A DNA stretch of 64,000 nt. It comes from Tersicoccus sp. Bi-70 (GTDB lineage: Bacteria; Actinomycetota; Actinomycetes; Actinomycetales; Micrococcaceae). The notes beneath the pieces are model-generated. The model worked only from the letters and a program-made list of their open reading frames with translations. It had not been told where the DNA came from and did not search any database. This document shows positions 50,560-58,740 of this stretch, in pieces. The position numbers and the translations under genes were made by a program. The stretch spans positions 186,001 to 250,000 of the forward strand of contig NZ_MIEU01000010.1 of assembly GCF_001968825.1 (NCBI RefSeq), written 5' to 3'. Numbering within the stretch: position 1 is the first letter of the stretch; every line of letters begins with the position of its first letter.

Positions 50560-51668
50560 ACACCGGCCCGCTGGTCCTCGGCATCGAGTCCTCCTGCGAC
50601 GAGACCGGCGTCGGCGTCGTCTCCGGCACCCGACTGCTCGCCAACGCCGTCTCCTCCTCGATGGACAAGCACGTGCGCTTCGGCGGGGTCATTCCCGAGA
50701 TCGCCTCCCGCGCCCACCTGGACGCCATGCTGCCCACCCTCCGTGCCGGGCTCGCCACCGCCGGCGTCGGCCTGGCCGACCTGGACGCCATCGCCGTCAC
50801 CTCCGGGCCGGGCCTCTCGGGTGCCCTGATGGTCGGTGTCAGCGCGGCCAAGGCGCTGGCCCTGGCGACCGGCAAGCCGCTGTACGCGGTCAACCACCTG
50901 GTGGCGCACGTCGGCGTCGGGCTGCTGGACGGCGACGGCACGGGTCCAGCAAGGCACCCCGACAGCGTCCTCCCCGACAACCACCTCCCCGAGAATCTCG
51001 GCGCCCTGCTCGTCTCCGGCGGCCACACGGAGATCCTGCGGGTCCGCTCGATCGCGAGCGACGTCGAACTGCTCGGCGCGACGCTCGACGACGCCGCCGG
51101 CGAGGCCTACGACAAGGTCGCCCGCATCCTCGGCCTCGCCTACCCGGGCGGTCCCGCGATCGACGCCGCCGCGGCCGACGGCGACCCCCGAGCCTTCGCG
51201 TTCCCCCGCGGCCTGACCGCGGCCAAGTACCTCGGCACGGCCGAGGCACCGGGCACCCACCGGTACGACTTCTCGTTCTCCGGCCTCAAGACGGCAGTGG
51301 CCCGCGTCGTCGAGGGCTTCGCCGCCCGCGGTGAGGCCGTCCCCGTGGCCGACGTCGCCGCGTCCTTCCAGGAGGCGGTGGCCGACGTCATCACCCGCAA
51401 GGCGGTGCTGGCCTGCCGGGAGCACGGCATCACCTCCCTGCTGCTCGGCGGCGGTGTCGCCGCCAACTCCCGGCTGCGGGCCCTGACCGCGCAACGGTGC
51501 ACGGAGGCCGGCATCGAGCTGACCGTCCCACCCCTGCGGCTGTGCACCGACAACGGGGCGATGGTGGCCGCGCTCGGCGCCCAGCTCGTGGCCGCCAACG
51601 TCGCCCCGAGCGGGCTCGACTTCGGCGCCGACTCGTCCCAGCCGGTCGGCGAGATCGCCCTCGCCTGA
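50556..51668 (+). CDS. tsaD: tRNA t6A threonylcarbamoyltransferase TsaD
   Basis: TsaD transfers the threonylcarbamoyl group to A37 of ANN-decoding tRNAs. The 370-residue product has [14 protein letters not shown], the metal-binding histidines His114 and His118 in [20 protein letters not shown], the glycine motif YPGGPAID and [23 protein letters not shown] precedes ATG, which overlaps the rimI stop. It completes the tsaE/tsaB/rimI/tsaD block. Confidence 0.96.
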   Translation: MNTGPLVLGIESSCDETGVGVVSGTRLLANAVSSSMDKHVRFGGVIPEIASRAHLDAMLPTLRAGLATAGVGLADLDAIAVTSGPGLSGALMVGVSAAKALALATGKPLYAVNHLVAHVGVGLLDGDGTGPARHPDSVLPDNHLPENLGALLVSGGHTEILRVRSIASDVELLGATLDDAAGEAYDKVARILGLAYPGGPAIDAAAADGDPRAFAFPRGLTAAKYLGTAEAPGTHRYDFSFSGLKTAVARVVEGFAARGEAVPVADVAASFQEAVADVITRKAVLACREHGITSLLLGGGVAANSRLRALTAQRCTEAGIELTVPPLRLCTDNGAMVAALGAQLVAANVAPSGLDFGADSSQPVGEIALA

Positions 51669-51689
51669 CAGCCGATACCGGAGGCACCC

Positions 51690-52241
51690 ATGGAGGACCT
51701 GCACACCGACCGGTTGCTGCTGCGCCGCTGGACCACCGACGACGCCGACGTCGACTTCCTCTTCGACACCTACTCGCGGTGGGAGGTGCAGCGCTTCATC
51801 GGCCGCTTCCCCCGGGTGAGCACGGAACGGGCCGAGGCCGTCGCGCGCGCCGAACGGTACTCCCGCCTCGACCACCCCGTGCACGGCATCTGGGCCGTCG
51901 CCGACGCCGCCACCGGGCGTCTCCACGGGGCGCTGCTGCTCAAGGAGCTGCCCGAATCCGGGACCGGCGACGGCGACACGCTCACCCCCTCCGGTGAGAC
52001 GGAGATCGGGTGGCACCTGCACCCCGACGCGTGGGGGCACGGGTACGCCACCGAGGCCGCCGGCCGGGTCCTGGAGCACGCCTTCGCCCACGGTCTGGAC
52101 CGGGTGCTCGCCGTCACCCATCCGGACAACACCGCGTCCCAGCGCGTCGCCCGGCGGATCGGGATGACCGCGCAGGGCGTCACCGGCCGGTACTACGACA
52201 CCACCTGCGCGCTGTTCCGCATCGACCGGCCCGCCGGCTGA
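51690..52241 (+). CDS. GNAT acetyltransferase, RimJ/RimL type
   Basis: The 183-residue product starts LHTDRLLLRRWTTDDADV, typical of the RimJ/RimL subgroup, and has GWHLHPDAWGHGYATEAAGRVLEHAF as the acetyl-CoA site and HPDNTASQRVARRIGMTAQG. Such enzymes acetylate protein N-termini or small amines; the substrate here is unknown. It starts 21 nt after tsaD, probably on the same transcript. Confidence 0.85.
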   Translation: MEDLHTDRLLLRRWTTDDADVDFLFDTYSRWEVQRFIGRFPRVSTERAEAVARAERYSRLDHPVHGIWAVADAATGRLHGALLLKELPESGTGDGDTLTPSGETEIGWHLHPDAWGHGYATEAAGRVLEHAFAHGLDRVLAVTHPDNTASQRVARRIGMTAQGVTGRYYDTTCALFRIDRPAG

Positions 52242-52272
52242 CGACGCCGACCGCACGCGTCCGAGGCACGAG

Positions 52273-52333
52273 ATCGACAGCAGGGTCATCGACGGCAGGG
52301 GCATCGACCTGGCGGTCCTGACGCTCCTACACT
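52273..52333 (+). promoter_or_regulatory. Triple 15-bp direct repeat and -10 box upstream of the cupin
   Basis: Three head-to-tail 15-bp units (52273-52287, 52288-52302, 52303-52317) start with ATCGAC; the first two differ at two positions, the third is more divergent. TACACT at 52328-52333 follows as a candidate -10 for the cupin gene, about 60 nt before its ATG. Confidence 0.45.
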
Positions 52334-52392
52334 GCTGCCACCCGGGGCACCCGGCTCCGGGCGCACCGTGACCACGAGCATCGGAGCACGCC

Positions 52393-52929
52393 ATGACGCA
52401 GGAGCAGCCGTCCGGGGACCCCGACCATCTCTCCCTCGGGAGCAACGAACACCTCGTCCTCCGGTCCGTGACGGCGGACGCGATCGAGGTGGAGGCCCGC
52501 TACGAGCCGGGCGGGTGGCTCCCGCCCGTGCACTGGCACCCGGCCCAGGACGAGCACGTCGAGGTACTCGAGGGCGAGTTGACGGTGCGGTTGAACGGGC
52601 AGCAGCGCACCGTGCCCGCCGGGCAGTCCTTCGACGTGGCGGCAGGGACCGAACACCAGATGTGGAACGCGGGCGCCACCCCGACCCGGGTGGTGTGGCT
52701 GACGACACCGCCCCTGCGCACGCAGGAGTGGTTCGCCGAGGTCGCCCGGCACCGGTCCTCCGGCCGGGACGGCATCCTCGCCATGGCGCCCACGCTGTGG
52801 CGGTACCGGCACGAGTTCCGGCCCTCCGGACCCCTGCCGCGTCCGGTGATGACCGGCGTGATCGCGCTGCCCGCCGGCGTCGAGACGACGCGCGAGCGGA
52901 TCACGCGGCGGCTGACGCGGCGCCGCTGA
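52393..52929 (+). CDS. Cupin-domain protein
   Basis: The 178-residue product has a single cupin barrel with metal-binding motif 1 (PPVHWHPAQDEHVEVLEGELTVRL: His, His, His/Glu) and motif 2 (AGTEHQMWNAG), so a metal-dependent fold is likely. The C-terminal third (RHRSSGRDGILAMAPTLWRYRHEFRP) resembles small integral or quercetinase-like cupins but I cannot name a reaction. It stands alone between the GNAT gene and the convergent MFS gene. Confidence 0.75.
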   Translation: MTQEQPSGDPDHLSLGSNEHLVLRSVTADAIEVEARYEPGGWLPPVHWHPAQDEHVEVLEGELTVRLNGQQRTVPAGQSFDVAAGTEHQMWNAGATPTRVVWLTTPPLRTQEWFAEVARHRSSGRDGILAMAPTLWRYRHEFRPSGPLPRPVMTGVIALPAGVETTRERITRRLTRRR

Positions 52930-52995
52930 GGCGCGACGGGATCACGGACCGGCTCACGACGGGCAGACCACGACCCGCTGACGGCAACCGGCCGG

Positions 52996-54225
52996 TCAGG
53001 CTCCGACGGACTCCGCCGGTGCCGGGGTGCGACGCCGCCCGCTGAGAACGCCCGCGAGCGCGAACGCCACCAGACCCGCGAGCGGGACGACGATCAGGCC
53101 CGCGCGCAGGCTCACGTGGTCGGCCACCATGCCCACCACCGGCGGGGAGAGCAGGAAGCCCAGCCGCATCAGCCACGAGACGATGGTCAGGCCGGTGCCC
53201 GCCCGCAGGCCCGGCAGCTCGTCCGCCTCGTGCATCGCGGCCGGGACCAGGGTCGCGACGCCGAAACCCGCCGCCGCGAAGCCCGCGATCGTGCCCGGCA
53301 CGGTGGGGACGAGCAGGGCCAGGCCCATGCCCAGCAGGGCGATCGCCCCACCGGTGCGCGCCACGGCCCGCTGCCCGAAGCGGTCGACCAGGCGGTCCCC
53401 GAGCAGCCGGCCGATGAACTGCGCGCCGACGAGCGCGACGAAGCCGGTGGCGGCGATCGCCGCAGGGGCGCCGAGGCCGGCGGACAGGTAGAGGGCGCCC
53501 CAGGTCGAGCCGGCGTCCTCGACGAGCGCGCCGGCCATCGCGATCAGCACCAGCGCGCCGACCGTGACGACGAGCCGCGGCGACGGCCGTACCGGTCCGC
53601 GCACCGCGGCGGCGTCCGCCTCGTCGTCGGCATCGGTGTCCCGGCCGGGCAGGCAGAAGCGGGAGGCGACGAGCGCGACCGCGGAGAAGAGGACCGCCGC
53701 GATCGTCAGGTGCAGGGGGGTGGGGATGCCGAGGGCGATCGCCCCGGCGGCCATGGAACCTCCGAGCACCGCGCCGATCGACCAGATGGCGTGGAAGGAG
53801 TTGATGATCGAGCGCCCGTAGCGGCGCTGCACCAGCAAGCCGTGCGTGTTCTGGCCGACGTCGGTGATCGAGTCCGCGGCACCGGCGAGGAAGAGGGTGA
53901 CGGCGAAGACCACGAGCGACGGCGCCGAGGCGGCCGCCACGGTGCCCGCGGCGGTCACCACCGTGCCGAGGACGGCGGTGCGGGCGGATCCGAGCCGCCG
54001 GATGATCGGCGCCGCGGCCAGGCCGGCGACGATGGCCCCGGTCGGGAAGGCGGCGATGGCCAGCCCGTACACGGCGTTGTCCGCGCCCAGGGCGCTCTTG
54101 ATGCCGGGATAGCGGGGGATCAGGTTGGCGAACAGGGCGCCGTTGGTCAGGAACAGGGCGGCGACGGCGAACCGGGCGCGCCGCAGTTCGGTGGAGGGCG
54201 GCGCGACGGAGAGGGCGGACGGCAT
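52996..54225 (-). CDS. MFS transporter, YbjJ type
   Basis: Predicted drug or metabolite exporter of the cytoplasmic membrane. The 409-residue product has 12 hydrophobic segments and begins RARFAVAALFLTNGALFANLIPRYPGIKSALG, which resembles the YbjJ-like MFS group. ATG 54225 is chosen over GTG 54231 because a TACGAT -10 box ends 7 nt upstream. It is divergent from a TetR regulator whose operators cover both promoters, so it is probably the regulated target. The substrate is unknown. Confidence 0.85.
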   Translation of the reverse strand: MPSALSVAPPSTELRRARFAVAALFLTNGALFANLIPRYPGIKSALGADNAVYGLAIAAFPTGAIVAGLAAAPIIRRLGSARTAVLGTVVTAAGTVAAASAPSLVVFAVTLFLAGAADSITDVGQNTHGLLVQRRYGRSIINSFHAIWSIGAVLGGSMAAGAIALGIPTPLHLTIAAVLFSAVALVASRFCLPGRDTDADDEADAAAVRGPVRPSPRLVVTVGALVLIAMAGALVEDAGSTWGALYLSAGLGAPAAIAATGFVALVGAQFIGRLLGDRLVDRFGQRAVARTGGAIALLGMGLALLVPTVPGTIAGFAAAGFGVATLVPAAMHEADELPGLRAGTGLTIVSWLMRLGFLLSPPVVGMVADHVSLRAGLIVVPLAGLVAFALAGVLSGRRRTPAPAESVGA

Positions 54226-54226
54226 G

Positions 54227-54240
54227 GGCACGATCGTACC
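54227..54240. promoter_or_regulatory. MFS promoter with half-conserved TetR operator
   Basis: An imperfect 14-bp palindrome with the core ACGATCGT (54230-54237) contains the minus-strand -10 TACGAT (54238 down to 54233), 7 nt before the MFS ATG. The core repeats that of the main operator at 54243-54268. Confidence 0.6.
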
Positions 54241-54242
54241 GC

Positions 54243-54268
54243 CTCATGTGTACGATCGTACACATGAG
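54243..54268. promoter_or_regulatory. 26-bp perfect palindrome, TetR operator
   Basis: A perfect palindrome of 26 bp centred between 54255 and 54256. It contains the plus-strand -10 TACGAT (54251-54256), the 7-nt spacer and the TetR start codon ATG (54264-54266). Binding here would block TetR transcription and probably the MFS promoter 5-10 bp away. Confidence 0.75.
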
Positions 54269-54848
54269 CGAGAGGGTGACGTCCGGGGCCGAGAAGCGGG
54301 CCTCGGCGCGGGCGCGACGACGTGATCCCGGCCGGCGGGACCACATCATCGACGCGTGCCTGGCGGTGATCGCGGCCGACGGCGTGGCCGGGACCTCGCA
54401 CCGGCGGGTGGCCGCGGCGGCGGACGTGCCGCTGGGGTCGATGACCTATCACTTCGACGGCATGGACGACCTGCTGCGGGCGGCCTTCACCCGCTTCTCG
54501 GAGACGGTCGCTCAGCGCTTCCAGGACCGGATGAACGCCGCGACGTCGCCCGCGGATGCGCGGCAGGGCGTCGTCGAGCTGATCGTGGGCGGCGTCTTCG
54601 CCGATCGGCGCGACCTGGTCCTCACCCTCGAGCTCTACACCCTGGCCGCGCGGCGCCCCGACTTCCGCACCCTGACGGACGCGTGGATGAGCCGCAGCCG
54701 GGAGACCCTCGGGCAGCACTTCCCGCCGGAGACGACGCGGCGGCTCGACGCACTGATCGAGGGGCTCACCATCCACCGGGCCCTCGGTGCGGGCCCGGAC
54801 GAGGCGAGCGTGGCCGCCGCCGTCGCCCGCATCACCGGGGACGACTGA
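54264..54848 (+). CDS. TetR-family repressor
   Basis: The 194-residue product has an N-terminal helix-turn-helix (IIDACLAVIAADGVAGTSHRRVAAAADVPLGSMTYHFDGMDDLL) and a variable ligand-binding C-terminal half (DRRDLVLTLELYTLAARRPDFRTL). PLGSMTYHFD is close to the YbjK type, and the target is a YbjJ-type MFS, so the divergent pair parallels E. coli ybjK-ybjJ. ATG 54264 lies inside the palindromic operator, 7 nt after the -10 box, suggesting a leaderless mRNA and autoregulation. An upstream ATG at 54246 is less likely. Confidence 0.88.
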   Translation: MSERVTSGAEKRASARARRRDPGRRDHIIDACLAVIAADGVAGTSHRRVAAAADVPLGSMTYHFDGMDDLLRAAFTRFSETVAQRFQDRMNAATSPADARQGVVELIVGGVFADRRDLVLTLELYTLAARRPDFRTLTDAWMSRSRETLGQHFPPETTRRLDALIEGLTIHRALGAGPDEASVAAAVARITGDD

Positions 54849-54884
54849 GTCGCCTGGGCCGCGCGCCCGCGAGAGCCGGCGGCG

Positions 54885-56033
54885 TCAGGCGCCGGGTTCG
54901 CGCATCCGCCCGACGACGTCGAGCACCACGGCCCGCAGGTCCCCGTCGTGCTCCTGGGCGACGCGGCGCTGGCGCTGGTAGCCGCCGCCGTCCCGCAGGA
55001 TGGCTTCGACGTCGGCCAGCTGGTCCCGGCACCCGAGCCGGTCCGCGATCGGCTCCAGCCGGTTGATCGTGTCCATCAGCTCGTCGGTGACGAGGCGCTC
55101 GCGGGAGTCGGCGCCCAGGATGATGATGGCCTCGAGGCCGTAGCGGGCCGCGCGCCACTTGTTCTCGGAGCGGTGCCACGGCGGCATCACCGGGATCGAG
55201 CCGCCGCCGTCGAGGATGTCGGAGAACTCCGTGACCAGGCACTGGGTCAGGGCGGCGATCGCGCCGACCTCCCGCAGCGAGGAGACGCCGTCGCAGATGC
55301 GCATCTCGACGGTGCCGAGCGTGGGGGAGGGGCGCACGTCCCAGCGGATCTCGTTGAGCACGTCGATCACCCCGGTGGTGAACATGTCCCCGGCGTAGTG
55401 CTCGTACTCGGCCCAGTCGTCGAAGTGGTACGGCAGGCCGGCGGCGGGCAGCTGCTGGAAGATCAGCGCCCGCTGCGAGGCGTACCCGGTGTCCTCGCCG
55501 TCCCAGAACGGGGACGACGCCGAGAGGGCCTGCAGGTGCGGGAAATAGTTGACCAGCCCGTCCACGACCGGCAAAGCCTTGTTCCGGTGGTCGAGGCCCA
55601 CGTGCACGTGCACCCCGTAGATGAGCATCTGCCGGCCCCACCACTGGGTGCGGTCGATGAGCTTGGCGTACCGCTCCTTGTTCGTCACCGGCTGGCTGCC
55701 CGAGTGGCTGAAGGGGTGGGTGCCGGCCGAGAACAGCTCGATGCCCATCGGGTCGGTCACCGCGCGCACCGTCGCCAGGGACCGGGCCAGGTCGTCGGTC
55801 GCCTCGCCGACGGTGCGGCAGACGCCCGTGACCAGTTCGACCGTGTTGAGCAGAAGCTCACGGGCGATGTGCGGGTGGTCGTCGTCGGCGGCCCAGCGCG
55901 GGTCCTCGCGGTGCACCGCGTCGAGCACCTCGTCCGCGCGGGAGACGAGCTCGCCCGTCGTCGCGTCGACCAGGCCGATCTCCCACTCGACCCCGAGCGT
56001 GGACTGCTCGGACCGGGCGAAGTCGATGCGCAT
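54885..56033 (-). CDS. GCS2-family carboxylate-amine ligase (YbdK-like glutamate-cysteine ligase)
   Basis: Members activate a carboxylate with ATP and join it to an amine; YbdK has weak glutamate-cysteine ligase activity. The 382-residue product begins ARSEQSTLGVEWEIGLVDATTGEL, with HIARELLLNTVELVTG, MLIYGVHVHVGLDHR and TVEMRICDGVSSLREVGA, as in this family. The organism also has mshA, so mycothiol is probably the main thiol and the true product of this enzyme is uncertain. GGAAGG precedes ATG 56033; a TAGACT -10 lies near 56105 on the minus strand. It follows the APC permease. Confidence 0.85.
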   Translation of the reverse strand: MRIDFARSEQSTLGVEWEIGLVDATTGELVSRADEVLDAVHREDPRWAADDDHPHIARELLLNTVELVTGVCRTVGEATDDLARSLATVRAVTDPMGIELFSAGTHPFSHSGSQPVTNKERYAKLIDRTQWWGRQMLIYGVHVHVGLDHRNKALPVVDGLVNYFPHLQALSASSPFWDGEDTGYASQRALIFQQLPAAGLPYHFDDWAEYEHYAGDMFTTGVIDVLNEIRWDVRPSPTLGTVEMRICDGVSSLREVGAIAALTQCLVTEFSDILDGGGSIPVMPPWHRSENKWRAARYGLEAIIILGADSRERLVTDELMDTINRLEPIADRLGCRDQLADVEAILRDGGGYQRQRRVAQEHDGDLRAVVLDVVGRMREPGA

Positions 56034-56127
56034 GGAGGCCTTCCGGGGACGGGAGAGTGGGGGTGGGCGGTCCGTCCCGGGAGGGGGGCCGCCGAACCGT
56101 CAGTCTAGGGCGTCCCGCCCCGTCGGG

Positions 56128-57540
56128 TCAGGCCGCGTCCTCGGCCTTCACCTCGGGCGGCTGCCGGCGGAAGCCGCGGGTGATGATCGTCAGCACGATC
56201 ACCCCGATCACCAGCCAGATGCCACCGAGGGTCAGGGCGTTGCTGTCCAGCTGGGTGAGCAGGTAGGCGATGACGAGGAAGCCGATGGCCGGGCACACCA
56301 CGTCGAGCAGGACGTTGACCGGCTCGCCCGTGCGGCGCGCGCGCACGGCCCGGACGATCACGGACAGGTTGACCATGCCGAAGGCGACGAACGCCCCGAA
56401 GTTGACGAACGACGTCGACGTCGCCACATCCAGGAACAGCGCGATCAGCCCAATCACGCCGATGGCGATGATGCTCAGCCACGGCGTCTGGAATCGCGGG
56501 TGCACCCGGCCGAAGAAGCGGCGCGGCAGGACGCCGTCCCGGCCCATCGCGAACATCAGGCGGGACCCGGAGGCCTGCGCGGCGAGGCCCGAGGTGAACT
56601 GGGCGATGACGAGACCGGCCAGGAAGATCGCGCTGAAGAGATTGCCGCCGATGGTCTTGGCGATGTCGAACGCGGCCGAGTCCGCCTCGGTGAACGTGCC
56701 GCCCGGGTGCACCAGCTGGGTGACGTAGGTGACCACCAGGAAGATGCCGCCGCCGATCAGGGCGACGAGCAGGATGGCGCGCGGCACGGTGCGGCGCGGG
56801 TCGACGGTCTCCTCGGAGAGGGTCGTGACCGCGTCGAAGCCGAGGAACGAGTAGGCGGCGACGGCAGCCCCGGCGGAGATCTGCGCGAGGGAGGAGTTCT
56901 CGCCGGTGAACGGGCTCGCGCTGATCAGCGAGCCGGTGCCCTGGCCGCCGAGCACGCTGGCCGCGGAGAGCGCGACGAACACGACGATGACGAGCAGCTG
57001 GAACACCATGAGGACGAAGTTGACGCGGTCCGCGACGCGGATGCCGATGACGTTCAGGACGGACGTCAGCGCGATGTAGACGACGATCCAGATCCAGCCC
57101 GGCACCCCGGGGAACTGGGCCTGCAGGTAGGACGCGCCGATCAGCCAGATCACCATCGGCAGGAAGATGTAGTCCAGCATCGTGCCCCAGCCGACGAGGA
57201 AGCCGACCCGCGAGTCGATGGTCCGCCGCACGTAGGTGTACGCCGAGCCGGCGCCGGGGATCGCGCGGGCCATCCGCCCGTAGCTGTTGGCCGTGAACAG
57301 CATCGCGACCAGGGCCAGCAGGTACGCCGCGGTCGAGGCGCCGCCGGTCTCCTCCGCGATCACGCCGAAGATGCCGAGCACGATCATCGGCGCCAGGTAC
57401 GCCAGCCCGAAGAGGACGAGCGAGTGCAGGTGGAGGGTGCGGTTCAGGTGCGTGCCCTCGCCGGCGCCGGTGCCGGTGCCGGTGCCGGTGCCGGACGGGC
57501 CCGACGGCGTGGACGGGGACGGGGATGCGGGCGAGGACAT
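56128..57540 (-). CDS. APC-family amino acid permease
   Basis: Predicted amino acid/polyamine:proton symporter or exchanger. The 470-residue product has about 12 hydrophobic segments with the APC features GIFGVIAEETGGASTAAYLLA, ANSYGRMARAIPGAGSAYTYVRR, and FLGFDAVTTLSEETVDPRRTVPRAI. The first 30 residues are Ser/Pro/Gly/Thr-rich, with GTGTGTGTG encoded by a 6-bp repeat. ATG 57540 is preceded by GGAG. It lies between a carbon-nitrogen hydrolase and a GCS2-type ligase on the same strand. Confidence 0.88.
   Translation of the reverse strand: MSSPASPSPSTPSGPSGTGTGTGTGAGEGTHLNRTLHLHSLVLFGLAYLAPMIVLGIFGVIAEETGGASTAAYLLALVAMLFTANSYGRMARAIPGAGSAYTYVRRTIDSRVGFLVGWGTMLDYIFLPMVIWLIGASYLQAQFPGVPGWIWIVVYIALTSVLNVIGIRVADRVNFVLMVFQLLVIVVFVALSAASVLGGQGTGSLISASPFTGENSSLAQISAGAAVAAYSFLGFDAVTTLSEETVDPRRTVPRAILLVALIGGGIFLVVTYVTQLVHPGGTFTEADSAAFDIAKTIGGNLFSAIFLAGLVIAQFTSGLAAQASGSRLMFAMGRDGVLPRRFFGRVHPRFQTPWLSIIAIGVIGLIALFLDVATSTSFVNFGAFVAFGMVNLSVIVRAVRARRTGEPVNVLLDVVCPAIGFLVIAYLLTQLDSNALTLGGIWLVIGVIVLTIITRGFRRQPPEVKAEDAA
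57461..57490 (-). repeat. 6-bp microsatellite in the APC permease N-terminus
   Basis: Five CCGGTG units (plus strand; the first is CCGGCG) encode the alternating Gly-Thr stretch. Unit changes would keep the reading frame. Confidence 0.8.
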
Positions 57541-57613
57541 GGGGACTCCAGGAGCGAAAGGGGACGGCGATGCGGGAGGGTGGTTCAGGAGGGGTGGTTC
57601 AGAAGTGCGCGGT

Positions 57614-58591
57614 TCAGGGGGACGGCGGCGGGGCGGAGCCCGGTGTCCAGTGCTCCGGGTGGATCCGGCCGCCGTACATGGGCAGTTCCAGCGCCGGATC
57701 GGTCGGCAGGAACTGCTCCCACATCCGGTTGGTGCCCGCGGTGCCCGTCTCGCGCACGCGGGGGACGGCGTCGAGATCGAGATCGGCCACCAGCACGGTG
57801 TCCTGCGCGTCCTCGGCCTCGGCGAGCACGTGGCCCTCGGGGTCGACGACGATGCTGCGGCCCGCCCCGTGCGGTCCGGCGGTGTTGACGCTGACGACGA
57901 AGGTCTGGTTGACGATGGCGTTCGCCCGGGCGAGGACGAGCTCCTGGGCGCGGTCCGGCGTGGTGGTCTGGACGACGTTGAGGACCAGCTCCGCGCCCTG
58001 CCAGGCCAGGTGACGCGCGTGCTCGGGGAACCACGCGTCGTAGCAGATGGACAGGCCCGCGCGGGTGGCCGCACCGTCGGCCAGGGGGAGGGCCGCGACG
58101 ACGAACCGGTCGCCCGGGGTGTAGGGCTCGAACGGCCGCCACGGGAAGATCTTGCGGTAGGTGGCCGTGAGGGTGCCGTCGGCCGCGAACAGCAGGGACG
58201 TGTTGAAGAGCTCGCCGTCCGCGCCGCGCTCGCACAGGCTGCCGGGAGCGAGCCCGATGCCGCGGGCGGCGGCGATGGCGTCCAGCTCTCCGATGACGGG
58301 GTCGGTCAGGGGCACGGCGGCGGCCTGGAGGGTCGGCACCCGTTCGTCCTCGGGCAGATCGAGCACGCCGACCAGGTGCAGCTCCGGGAAGACGACGAGA
58401 TCGGCGTCGGGAACCGCGGTGAGCACCTCGTCCAGCTCGGCGGCGAAGGCGTCCAGCCGGGACGCGACCGACGGATCGGCCGGATCGGCGGCCAGGGGCC
58501 GGTGCTGGACGGCGGCCACGCGCAGCGACCTGCCGTCGGGCGGGAGTGCGCGGTCGTCGCGAGGCCCACGGTTGCCGGTGTCGATGTGCAC
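57614..58591 (-). CDS. Carbon-nitrogen hydrolase
   Basis: Nitrilase-superfamily amidase. The 325-residue product has the catalytic triad Glu70 (VVFPELH), Lys147 (TYRKIFPW) and Cys183 (SICYDAWFPE), with a second Glu in PE after the Cys. It hydrolyses an amide or related C-N bond; the substrate is not predictable. GTG 58591 has TAGAGT 6 nt upstream on the minus strand and no Shine-Dalgarno sequence. The APC permease follows after 73 nt, so it may process the imported compound. Confidence 0.86.
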   Translation of the reverse strand: MHIDTGNRGPRDDRALPPDGRSLRVAAVQHRPLAADPADPSVASRLDAFAAELDEVLTAVPDADLVVFPELHLVGVLDLPEDERVPTLQAAAVPLTDPVIGELDAIAAARGIGLAPGSLCERGADGELFNTSLLFAADGTLTATYRKIFPWRPFEPYTPGDRFVVAALPLADGAATRAGLSICYDAWFPEHARHLAWQGAELVLNVVQTTTPDRAQELVLARANAIVNQTFVVSVNTAGPHGAGRSIVVDPEGHVLAEAEDAQDTVLVADLDLDAVPRVRETGTAGTNRMWEQFLPTDPALELPMYGGRIHPEHWTPGSAPPPSP

Positions 58592-58597
58592 CCGGTC

Positions 58598-58603
58598 ACT
58601 CTA
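58598..58603 (-). promoter_or_regulatory. -10 box of the carbon-nitrogen hydrolase, probable leaderless start
   Basis: TAGAGT on the minus strand (58603 down to 58598) lies 6 nt before the GTG start. The remaining gap to 58740 holds imperfect inverted repeats but no gene. Confidence 0.5.
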
Positions 58604-58740
58604 GGCGCGTCCAGCGGGCCCCGTCGCTACCGAGGATCACAACGGATCGACCGGTCCGTCGTGCAGCTGCACACCGCAGGGGCGTGGTGTGCGCCACACG
58701 ACCGTCGACCGGCGGGATCGCCGGGCGCCGGTGCACGGCG

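Noticed and set aside
54246-54263. ATG 54246 as the TetR start
   Set aside because: It precedes the -10 box that fits the ATG at 54264 and would add six residues encoded by the operator.
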